Source of the DNA: Lachnospiraceae bacterium
GTDB taxonomy: Bacteria > Bacillota > Clostridia > Lachnospirales > Lachnospiraceae
Length of the DNA: 64,000 nt
Reading direction: 5' to 3'
NCBI GenBank assembly: GCA_017619635.1
Contig: JAFZRZ010000071.1
Span: 62,001-126,000 of the forward strand
Shown here piece after piece: positions 41,348-49,360 of this stretch. The number at the start of each line of letters is the position of its first letter. Within the stretch, counting starts at the first letter, position 1. Below the pieces are notes generated by a model. That model searched no databases, was not told the origin of the DNA, and worked only from the letters and a program-made list of their open reading frames with translations. Position numbers and translations under genes: made by a program.

Positions 41348-43462
41348 TCAAACAAATGACGCGTTATCGGATATTGGAGCCTTCCTCTTCCAGCTTGGAG
41401 CATTTTCATCAAGTTTATGCTCGCCTGCCTTGTGCCATGTCGGTATCTTCTCTCCCTCGGGTATCTCTACTGTGGGGATCTGAGGAGTTTCCTGAACCGG
41501 CTGATTCTGAGGAATGGGCTGAGGTGCTACCTGTCCGCCTACCAATACTGCTCCCTGTAAAGGAATGAATATTCCATTGGGCTGATTTTGCATCTGAGGC
41601 TGATTAGTCATAACAGGTGCGGGTGTTATAACGGGAGCCTGCGGCATAACAGGTGTCTGCTGCTGAATGATAGGTTCCTGTGTCATAACCGAAACTGTCG
41701 GCTGAACTGCATTTGCTGCAGGTGCGACAGGAGTCTCTGTCTTTATCGAATTGATCTGCGGATTTTTCGGCGCATTATTCGGTTTATTAGCCACAGTCTT
41801 GTTCTTGTTAACGGGCTTATTGTTAGCCGCATTATTATTTGCATTCTGAACAGGCTTGGTGGCAGCAGGTTTTTTCGGAGCAGGTTGTTTAACCTGATTA
41901 TCCGTATCGATATTCTCCTTCGGATATCCGTTATCGTCCATATGAACGAACTGTCTCTGCGGGATATCTTCGTCATCAGTTTCCTGATTGTCCTTAAAGT
42001 ACGATATCTCTTCTTCCTCTTCCTGCTTATTTTCGTTCTCGTAATATTCGTCGTCGGAATAATCGTCGTCGTATTTTGTCAGGTACTTATCGAGCTGGTT
42101 GTTTTCTTTCTTACGACGTGCTCTTATTTTCTTGTTTGCTTTTTCTATTCTGTACTTACCCTGTTTCTGCTTATCCTCATTTATCTTGAAGAACAGATAT
42201 ATACATAAGCCGAATGCTGCTATGATCAGGAACATTATTCCGATAATGACCGGTGTATCCAGATTTTTCTTTTCTACCTCATCGGGTTTGGCTGCCTGTA
42301 GATTGTTTGCTACCGGCTGACTTTCTGCCTGTACGATAGGTACAAGATTTGTTGCCGTATAATGTGACTTCTCGTTGTCAAAATACCAGAGTATGAAGAA
42401 TTTGACAGGTGTCTTATATTCTTCTACGAAATTCTCCCAACCGGAATCGGCGGCTGCGTTAACGAGGATAGTCTCATATACATCATTATCGATAGAATAT
42501 GCTATCTGCCATTTACCTGCATATTTTTCAGATGTCGTGTAAATGTAGATGATATCGTATCTTAAATCGGGGAAGTCTTTTACTTCCAGATTCTTACGGT
42601 TGATGACTTTTAATTCAGTGCCTTCTTCATTACCCTTGTTTGAGTAGATCCTTTTGTTGGGTGATACGAGGCTTACCTGTGGAGCATTCTTTCCTGCAGT
42701 ATAGAAGACCTCAAGCTTTACAGGATTGTTTGCTTCGATGTTCAGAGTGAACGACGTCTTTCTGCTTCCGAGCTGCTTAACGTCCCAGATCGTATCATTT
42801 GCTTTTTGTCCCATATAAGGTCTTGTTGTATCGAATACATCTTCCTTAAGTCTTCCGGATCCTTCAAAGAGACTGTTTATCTCGTCCTGCTCTTTATTTT
42901 CTGCTGCCTCTAATTCAGCCTGCTTTTCAAGTGCAGCTTTGTAATAAGGCTCGAAGTATGTCGCAAATTCATCTTTTGTCATCATGGAATCTTTTTCTTC
43001 GTTGATTCTGTTGATGAGCTGTGCATAATCGGCTTTGCTTATTGTAACGGGAGACAATGTCGCTACACCATTTGGCACATAGGCTTCTTTGAATGTCAGT
43101 ATGTCATTATTCTCTACATCGGCATCCAGCCCCTGATCGAGCGCCACTATGTCTTTGTAAAGGTTTATGAATACTTCAGAGTCGTTAAAGATGTATACAT
43201 TTCCTTCTTTTGAATCTTCACCCATATGTGTCTCTTCAAGAGCACCTATGTATAAAGATTCGTCATATGCATTGTCATCAGATACTTTTTCTTCTTCTGT
43301 TTCTTCGCCAGAGAATTCATCTAACTCTGCTGCCGCTTTGGTGGTAACTTCTTCACCTGATGCGGTAGTCTTTTCAGATGCGAATGACGCTATCTGCGTA
43401 CTGCCAAGAAGAATTGTTGTGATGAGAACACCTATGAGTGTCCTTACTCTTCTCTTTCTCAT
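41348..43462 (-). CDS. Large surface protein with one membrane span and a P/N/Q-rich cytoplasmic tail
   Basis: A 704-residue protein: signal peptide (about 28 residues), acidic extracellular region, a beta-rich middle (about 240-390), a membrane span about 405-428 (PVIIGIMFLIIAAFGLCIYLFF), a basic cytoplasmic stretch (KKIRARRKKENN), an acidic stretch and a long low-complexity proline/glutamine/asparagine-rich tail. The start overlaps the stop of the LRR gene by 4 bases (ATGA). Could be a pilus-assembly or conjugation-associated component; no homology recognised. Confidence 0.6.
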   Translation of the reverse strand: MRKRRVRTLIGVLITTILLGSTQIASFASEKTTASGEEVTTKAAAELDEFSGEETEEEKVSDDNAYDESLYIGALEETHMGEDSKEGNVYIFNDSEVFINLYKDIVALDQGLDADVENNDILTFKEAYVPNGVATLSPVTISKADYAQLINRINEEKDSMMTKDEFATYFEPYYKAALEKQAELEAAENKEQDEINSLFEGSGRLKEDVFDTTRPYMGQKANDTIWDVKQLGSRKTSFTLNIEANNPVKLEVFYTAGKNAPQVSLVSPNKRIYSNKGNEEGTELKVINRKNLEVKDFPDLRYDIIYIYTTSEKYAGKWQIAYSIDNDVYETILVNAAADSGWENFVEEYKTPVKFFILWYFDNEKSHYTATNLVPIVQAESQPVANNLQAAKPDEVEKKNLDTPVIIGIMFLIIAAFGLCIYLFFKINEDKQKQGKYRIEKANKKIRARRKKENNQLDKYLTKYDDDYSDDEYYENENKQEEEEEISYFKDNQETDDEDIPQRQFVHMDDNGYPKENIDTDNQVKQPAPKKPAATKPVQNANNNAANNKPVNKNKTVANKPNNAPKNPQINSIKTETPVAPAANAVQPTVSVMTQEPIIQQQTPVMPQAPVITPAPVMTNQPQMQNQPNGIFIPLQGAVLVGGQVAPQPIPQNQPVQETPQIPTVEIPEGEKIPTWHKAGEHKLDENAPSWKRKAPISDNASFV

Positions 43463-44535
43463 TTCTTGTCTTCTCCTTCATCTGTTCGAAATATTGAAAA
43501 TTTTTCCCGTTTGGTCTTTATATCCAGTGCGTCCATAAAAGGTCGCACAGATTTACTGATGTCTACTTCACACTCATCAGGGTGCAATGAGATGTGTCTT
43601 CCAAGCTCGATATAGCCGGTTATCTCTTTTAGCTGATAGAACAATGCGTCTATGCCAATGTATCTTATACTGTTGCAGCCAAGGAATGCATCTTCCTGTA
43701 TCTCCAGAGGGAGCACGTCAAAGACGATGTCTGTTAATTCACTGCAATTTTTAAATGCTCCGTATGAGATGAGTGGAGCCGATAATTCTATTCCGTGTAA
43801 TAATGTACAGCCACTGAAACAGTTCTTGCCGACATATGATATCTCGCCGAATACTTCTCGAAGGTTATAACAGTTCTTAAATGTATTCTCGCCAAGATCA
43901 AGTTCGTGTGTCATCTCGACATACACAAGACTTGAGCAGCCATTAAAGGTGTTGTCGCCGAGACGGTATATCTTATCTGGTATATTTATGCGCGACAGTT
44001 TGTTGCAGCCAGAGAATGCTCCGTCGCCAATATGCTCAAGTGATTTGCTTAATTTTATCCGTGGAAGTGAAGCACAATCCTTGAATGCTTCAAATCCGAT
44101 ACTGGTTATCTTGTCATGTGTGACCAGAATAGAAAGATTTCTACAATCCTTAAATGCGCCATTGCCTATTTCCGTTATCGAATCAAGGATAGTGAAGAAG
44201 TTAAGTGTCCCATCTCCTTCTACGAATCTATCGGGTAGTCTAGTTATATTTGCCTGACGCACAAAATTTACACACTCGTAAAATCTTACGGGTATGATAT
44301 CTTCCAGACCGTTCTTATAACATATGAGCATGTTCTCTATCGTGTAGAAGTCTTCATCAAGTAATTTGTCGAATATGGTACTAATATCCTCATTCATGTT
44401 GTTGTACATCTTGATGAGTCCTACCACGGTTCGATGATCGAGTCCGGTTTCATCTATCAGTTTTCTAACGATACTCTCTCTAATTTTTACGTTATCTGCT
44501 TCAGCGAGCCAAACGTATACTTGATTTTTGTCCAT
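43459..44535 (-). CDS. Leucine-rich-repeat (BspA/LRR_5-type) protein, no signal peptide
   Basis: A 358-residue protein. Residues about 100-300 contain seven or more ~22-residue repeats of the type ...IGDGAFSGCNKLSRINIP, the BspA-like LRR_5 pattern. The N-terminal ~95 residues are helical and charged (VWLAEADNVKIRESIVRKL). The lack of a signal peptide is unusual for this family, which is mostly on the surface, so this may be intracellular. It overlaps the next gene by 4 bases. LRR faces bind proteins; partner unknown. Confidence 0.75.
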   Translation of the reverse strand: MDKNQVYVWLAEADNVKIRESIVRKLIDETGLDHRTVVGLIKMYNNMNEDISTIFDKLLDEDFYTIENMLICYKNGLEDIIPVRFYECVNFVRQANITRLPDRFVEGDGTLNFFTILDSITEIGNGAFKDCRNLSILVTHDKITSIGFEAFKDCASLPRIKLSKSLEHIGDGAFSGCNKLSRINIPDKIYRLGDNTFNGCSSLVYVEMTHELDLGENTFKNCYNLREVFGEISYVGKNCFSGCTLLHGIELSAPLISYGAFKNCSELTDIVFDVLPLEIQEDAFLGCNSIRYIGIDALFYQLKEITGYIELGRHISLHPDECEVDISKSVRPFMDALDIKTKREKFSIFRTDEGEDKK

Positions 44536-44629
44536 AATATACTTTTCCCTTTCAACTATTTAGTTTTTCGATTTTGCTCTCGTCTATATCATTAGTTCGT
44601 GTTGATATATGATCTCCGAGCAATACTTG

Positions 44630-44644
44630 CTTAATAGTAGTATG
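44630..44644 (-). promoter_or_regulatory. Promoter-like CATACTACTATTAAG
   Basis: Minus-strand match to the CATACT-TATTAAG part of the signature, upstream of the LRR gene. A weak TCGTCAAAAA lies near the expected upstream distance. The whole 44536-44918 gap is a divergent promoter region with no gene. Confidence 0.45.
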
Positions 44645-44782
44645 AAATATATAAAATCAAAAATGCTCGTTTTTGACGATTTTTTGCGTTTTTAAAAGAA
44701 AAATATTGAAAAACGTTCTATTTATGCGTAATTTACATATATAGGCACGTCGTAAAAATGGTATATTTAAGATATAAAATTT

Positions 44783-44830
44783 TTGCACAAAATTTTAAGT
44801 TTTGAAACGAATATCATATACTATATATAG
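44783..44830 (+). promoter_or_regulatory. Composite promoter-like element (TTGCAC-N28-TATACT)
   Basis: TTGCACAAAA at 44783, exactly 28 bases, then TATACTATATATAG at 44817-44830. It precedes the membrane protein gene at 44919, about 90 bases downstream. Confidence 0.55.
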
Positions 44831-44918
44831 ACAAGGTTGTATAGACTTCATAAATGTAGCTAATGACACTTGGATTATATAGAGAGGATAAAGCAATGTA
44901 GCTAACAGGAGAAAGAAA

Positions 44919-45440
44919 ATGAGTAACAGCATCAACAAGGTTCGTATTACTTTAATTAAGGGAACCATCATAGTAAACAACATATTGGATATAATCTTTA
45001 ACATACCTTCGTGGATCGCATATCATTTACACTGGATCGTGATCACAATATTCTTGGGTGTGTTATATGTCGTAGGTGGTATGAATGATAATGGCGACAT
45101 AGAAGTAAATCCATTCGTTGGCATCGGTAGAGTGTTCAGCAGATTAGTTCGTATAGCCAGAGAGCAAACAGGTACATTCGTATTTTTGTTTATAGCTCTA
45201 ATAGTAGTCTTCACTCTCATTAAAGGAATCAGCCGTTCGTTAGGTAATTCACTTAATGTATCATTCTTTGCAACACGCATCTATAAGAGTAGAGAAAAGA
45301 TTGCGAAGCTTAAAGGACGTGTGTCGGAAGTTGAAAAGAAAGCCATAACGGTTTTTAATACGATAGATGATTACAAGCGTTCATCGAATTATGAGAACAA
45401 GCATGTAAGAGTATTGCGTAAGGTAACAGATTGGGCGTAG
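44919..45440 (+). CDS. Two-pass membrane protein with C-terminal coiled coil
   Basis: A 173-residue protein: membrane segments about 37-55 and 83-103, then a basic/coiled-coil cytoplasmic region. AGGAGAAAGAAA precedes the ATG. First gene of a short plus-strand unit with the gene at 45461. No family recognised. Confidence 0.6.
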   Translation: MSNSINKVRITLIKGTIIVNNILDIIFNIPSWIAYHLHWIVITIFLGVLYVVGGMNDNGDIEVNPFVGIGRVFSRLVRIAREQTGTFVFLFIALIVVFTLIKGISRSLGNSLNVSFFATRIYKSREKIAKLKGRVSEVEKKAITVFNTIDDYKRSSNYENKHVRVLRKVTDWA

Positions 45441-45460
45441 TTTGGGAGGAGAAATAGTAA

Positions 45461-46042
45461 ATGAATCGTGAAGAATTTGATAGAACCATTTATGAATATG
45501 GAATTATGCCGTCTAATTATGGAATATATCTTGATGAAAAAGTGGGTTCTCCATTTTCAATTGGTGTATACATGGATGATGCGTGCTGGGTTTTATATTC
45601 TATAAATGATCGAGGCCAGAAGAAAGAAACGAGATTTGAGGTAGAAGATGAAGTATATGATACTCTATACAGAGAATTGTTTGCCAGACTTAGACAAAAT
45701 GATGTTTTCAATTTTTCGATTACAAATGCAGTAGTGACTACTGAGCAAAAAGTAGTATTTGACTTCTTGAGAAAAACATATGGAATGGAAGAATGGGAAT
45801 TAAAAAAAACATGGGATTATTTAATGTCTGATTTTAGAGTATTAACAGAAGTGAAGTACTATGTATTGAATAATTCCTTTGTCCCTGAAGAGGATGCGTA
45901 TATAGTGAAAGGATATTCTGCACAAATGATATACGAAGCTACATATTTAGAAGCGATTGGTGCATATAATTATTTGATATATTTAAGAAACAATCCTCAA
46001 AAAGCGTTAGCCGATCTGAAAGCAGGCTTACCAAGGAAGTAA
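45461..46042 (+). CDS. Possible polymorphic-toxin immunity protein (Imm59-like N-terminus)
   Basis: A 193-residue protein: RTIYEYGIMPSNYGIYLDEKVGSPFSIGVY..ACWVLYSINDRGQ resembles the Imm59-like immunity pattern (YGIY...W.VY...RG), and the C-terminal YSAQMIYEATYLEAIGAYNYLIYLRNNPQKAL...GLPRK matches a short module I know from immunity proteins. No cognate toxin is adjacent; an orphan immunity gene is plausible. GGGAGGAGAAATAGTAA precedes the ATG. Confidence 0.45.
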   Translation: MNREEFDRTIYEYGIMPSNYGIYLDEKVGSPFSIGVYMDDACWVLYSINDRGQKKETRFEVEDEVYDTLYRELFARLRQNDVFNFSITNAVVTTEQKVVFDFLRKTYGMEEWELKKTWDYLMSDFRVLTEVKYYVLNNSFVPEEDAYIVKGYSAQMIYEATYLEAIGAYNYLIYLRNNPQKALADLKAGLPRK

Positions 46043-46442
46043 ATTATATAAAGTATATAGAGGCGTCACATAGCGCCTTCTGTTTTGCCACAACTTGAAT
46101 GGAACGAATACTCGTACAATCCATCATATTAAGACGAATTAATGGAAAGTAGTTTTTGTGTGATGTGAGTTTTTTGACATTGGTTCTGAATATACCGAAG
46201 TTTTCAAAAGAACAAAAGAAATCATTGATTCCTTTCGTTCCGTCATAGTCTAAGGGTATAAAAAGTATAAAAAAGGTTACATCAGGTTGAAATAGGTTAT
46301 CTTCGGTATAAAACGAGTATAGAAACCCGGAAAAAGCTGTGATATATTTACAATGGGCAAAGGTTGAGGGAGCAAATCCCTTGCAATCTTTGCCTTATCA
46401 TTTTCACAGCAAGAGCAACCGGGCATAGAGAAGCGTCGGCTT

Positions 46443-46730
46443 ATGATCGTGAAAGCGGTTATGAGCACGGCGCTTTCTTTACTCAAAAATATACCAGATG
46501 ATCAAAAAGGGTATATTACAGTCATTGATAATGTACAAGCGCTAAAAACTGATTCGAAATCCGTTGAGAAATGTATTTCAGAGGGCTCAATATCAGCTAT
46601 AGTAGCTTGGCATGGTTACTTAGGACTTGATGAAAACAAACCCATAAGTGGAATTATTGATAGTGCAGGAAAAAATTATATGATGGCGGAGCGCCTCAAT
46701 ATAATATACCACTTGCAGTGGCTACATTAA
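46443..46730 (+). pseudogene. Possible decayed gene fragment
   Basis: A 95-residue frame with a coherent middle (QALKTDSKSVEKCISEGSISAIVAWHGYLGLDENKPISGIIDSAGKN) whose reading continues sensibly (YDGGAPQYNIPLAVATLKKLMYQL, up to 46808) only after a frame change at TATATGATGG. A second coding-like segment in another frame precedes it (about 46360-46490). No ribosome binding site is clear. The rest of 46043-46440 contains no gene I can support. Probably the remains of a degraded gene. Confidence 0.35.
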
Positions 46731-46830
46731 AAAAATTAATGTATCAATTGATCGAGCCAATAGATATATTATCGACAATAAACTTATATGGCCACTTTCG
46801 TTTGAAGTGATATGGCCAGTTTGGTCATAT

Positions 46831-47279
46831 ATCCCAGTTTAGTTTATTGAGCCACTGTCTCACTTTATTAAGCTAAGTGATGTTATAGTGTCCCAGTTTA
46901 GTTCATAAAGCCATATACACCAAGATTGGCGATGTCTCACTTTATCTGTCCCAGTTTAGTTACAGGGCCACAGACCTATCTATCGAAAGTGGGACACGTA
47001 TTGAGCCGATATTTAAGTGTCCCAGTTTAGCATATTGGAACAGTTTAGTGATATGGGTAATATAAAGTGTCCCAGTTTATACAAAGGCGTAGTTTATACT
47101 GCGTCTTTTTCTTTTGTCTCACTTTAGCACTCTTTTAAGATGTCCCACTTTAGTGTCCCAGTTTAGATAAATTAATACGGTGTTTTAGTTTGTGTCCCAC
47201 TTTGTAATGATTGAAAGAATGAGATGTATTGGCGCTTATTCCTAAAGTGAGACATGCTATCGCTTACACCAAAGTGAGA
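46831..47279. repeat. Iteron-like array A: about fourteen TGTCCCA[G/C]TTTAG sites
   Basis: Forward copies (TGTCCCAGTTTAG, TGTCCCACTTTA or TGTCTCACTTTA) start at 46831, 46856, 46889, 46933, 46947, 47018, 47068, 47115, 47141, 47154 and 47193. Inverted copies lie at 46986, 47243 and 47271. A partial copy sits at 47041. Spacing is irregular, 13 to 60 bases. No coding frame runs through the area. Multiple copies of one short site are typical of replication iterons, centromeres or transposase/relaxase binding ends. Confidence 0.7.
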
Positions 47280-47331
47280 ATATAATATATGACGCTTATT
47301 GATATAGCGGCTAAATTGAGATATTGATTAA

Positions 47332-47892
47332 TCTGGTACATGGCAAAATTAACTGTCCCACATATATCTGGTACACTTTTACTGTACCACACATGTCTGG
47401 TACACTTTATTTTTACTATTTTGGAACCAAAATGGAATGGGGCGAAATGATAATGGCGATAATATTTTATTGTGGCATTAATCTAATACCGATGGCTTAA
47501 TCCAATTTTCATGGCTGTGAATTTAATATTTTGGATTAATCTATTTACGGTGGCTTAATTAACTCTAATGGCTGAAAATTTTAAGGTTGCCCCAATTCTA
47601 TAACCCATTACCAAATTGGGGAAGCATATTTTTTCACAACTTTTTACGGAATAAAAATCAGACAAAAATAAGTCCTGAAAATTGACTTTTTGATCTTCGT
47701 TTAAGACGTCTAATTTTGTAAAAAATAAGTCTCTAAAATTTTAAATTTTTACATGTTAATGAGTGGGGGATTTTTCAAATTGCTATCAAAATTTGAGTTG
47801 ATTGTGGCAAAAAAGTGTACCACACTTGTCTGGTACACTTCAACTGTACCACATATATCTGGTACACCGATGTACCACACTTGTCTGGTACA
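47332..47892. repeat. Iteron-like array B: 22-bp palindromes TGTACCA-N8-TGGTACA
   Basis: Full or near-full copies at 47354 (TGTCCCA variant), 47383, 47816, 47845 and 47871; a half-site at 47332. Central bases are CACATGTC, CACTTGTC or CATATATC. They form two groups, 47332-47404 and 47816-47892, flanking an AT-rich segment with five TGGCTTAAT-like boxes, a CCCCAATT/AATTGGGG inverted repeat (47590-47622) and two AAAATAAGTC direct repeats. Dimeric protein binding is indicated by the symmetry. Confidence 0.7.
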
Positions 47893-48150
47893 GTTAAAAT
47901 TGATTTATTCAAATTCATTAGGATAAAATTTTGCAAGATATTTAAGAATTTTTACATCTGCTAATGGACAATGCATACATCCTTTATTTAGTAAATAAAT
48001 AATAACCATAAAATAATATACATGCTATAATTGAACAAATAATAAATGCTTGTAATTCTGTAAACACAATTTACTCCTTTTAAAGTATTAATTTGAACAA
48101 ATATTAGATTTACAATTTTTAATTATTATTCAGGTGTCCCACACATGTCT

Positions 48151-48170
48151 ACCTACATTAGTAGGCATTC
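48151..48170 (-). repeat. Cas12a-type repeat hairpin with compensated stem
   Basis: Minus-strand GAATGCCTACTAATGTAGGT: stem CCUAC/GUAGG, in which one U-A pair of the other copies is replaced by C-G on both sides. This preserves pairing. It lies 16 bases after the stop of the relaxase gene at 48186 and overlaps a TGTCCCACACATGTCTAC site that resembles array B. Confidence 0.55.
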
Positions 48171-48185
48171 GAAACTTTAATTGTT

Positions 48186-49298
48186 TTATACTTGGGCAAC
48201 CTCTTCTTCTCTGACGGCTTTTTCTTTATATCTTTCAAACTCATCAGTCAGCCCCTGCTCTGATATAAATGAATCACGCATTCTTATTTCTCCGTTTATA
48301 TGTAATTGCATGTTTAATTCTTCACGCGTAATCTCACCTTTTGCAAAAGCATCATATAAACTAAAATCATTTTCCAATATATCATGCAGGATCTTGTCGA
48401 ACTCTTTGGCTCCGCGTTCTTTGGCTGCCTTTAATTCGTTTTGATAATTTGTAAGTGCGGCATTCTGGATCCACATATCCATGTAATCATTTACTTCTTC
48501 TTTTAATTCTTCGACGTCTTTATTTATCTTCTTTTTCTCTGCTTTAAGACGTTCTATATCACGATCATAGTCGTTCTTTATTGTTTCTTTTCTCTCTTTG
48601 AATTCTTTAATGGATAAGTTCTGCTGTTTTCCGGGCGCTCTTTTTTCATCTAATTCAATGCCATGCTGCCTGCATATTTCATGAAGCATTTCATTTTCCA
48701 TTTTTGTAAATGTGATCTTTGCGTTATTGGATCTGCCAACCTCTTCTTCCGGTCTTGGACGTTCGATGCCCATCTGTTCAAGAGCTTTAGTCTGATTGAC
48801 GTATGATACGTCATTCTCATCTTTAGCGATCCAAACTCTTCTTATGTGGATATGAGGAGTTGATTCGTCAACATGAAGAGCCATATCTAATATCATGCAG
48901 TGATCACCGAATTTCTCGTTGAATTCATTCATGAACTGTTTTGCACAATCCCAAAGTTCGTCACCGTCGATGTGTTCATCAATATTTCCCACTTGAATAA
49001 CCTTATCTTCCGGCTGGCTGAACTTTTTCTTGTAATAATCTTCTGCTGTCATAAGTCTGTCATTGTGTTTTGACTTATTTTTCTGATTATGATTAGTGAT
49101 GAATTCCTCGAATTCTCTTTCGTAAAAATTCAATTCAATGTTTTTGAAAGAATTGTTGTAATTTTCGCCTATATATGTTGTGTATTTGTTCCCGCTGACT
49201 TTGTTTTGGTCGATATGTATTGCTGTTTCAAGATCGAAATTTCTATCGTTATGAAGTCCATCACGATCTACGCGAGCATTTCTACTTGTTAGTCTCAT
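48186..49298 (-). CDS. MobV/Pre-family relaxase
   Basis: A 370-residue protein with HNDR (residues 16-19) and the catalytic/metal motif HVDESTPHIH (residues 142-151), which are the conserved elements of Mob_Pre (MobV) plasmid mobilisation proteins. The C-terminal half is coiled coil. It should nick at an oriT and pilot the strand into the recipient. Its start is GGGAGATTTTATC before ATG. The oriT is not identified; 49299-49360 upstream and the repeat arrays 46831-47892 downstream are candidates. Confidence 0.75.
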   Translation of the reverse strand: MRLTSRNARVDRDGLHNDRNFDLETAIHIDQNKVSGNKYTTYIGENYNNSFKNIELNFYEREFEEFITNHNQKNKSKHNDRLMTAEDYYKKKFSQPEDKVIQVGNIDEHIDGDELWDCAKQFMNEFNEKFGDHCMILDMALHVDESTPHIHIRRVWIAKDENDVSYVNQTKALEQMGIERPRPEEEVGRSNNAKITFTKMENEMLHEICRQHGIELDEKRAPGKQQNLSIKEFKERKETIKNDYDRDIERLKAEKKKINKDVEELKEEVNDYMDMWIQNAALTNYQNELKAAKERGAKEFDKILHDILENDFSLYDAFAKGEITREELNMQLHINGEIRMRDSFISEQGLTDEFERYKEKAVREEEVAQV

Positions 49299-49360
49299 GA
49301 TAAAATCTCCCGAAATATTTAAAACTTAAGCCTGCACTATTTAAGCACAGGCTTAATGAA

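Noticed and set aside
41588..42208. 206-residue plus-strand frame inside the surface protein gene at 41348
   Set aside because: Antisense to the low-complexity P/N/Q-rich region; composition is typical of an antisense shadow.
46277..46486. 69-residue minus-strand frame
   Set aside because: No ribosome binding site, no continuation and coding-like signal lies on the other strand.
46831..47892. Tn7- or Mu-like transposon ends
   Set aside because: Multiple TGTCCCA sites resemble repeated transposase sites, but no transposase gene and no target duplication are seen.
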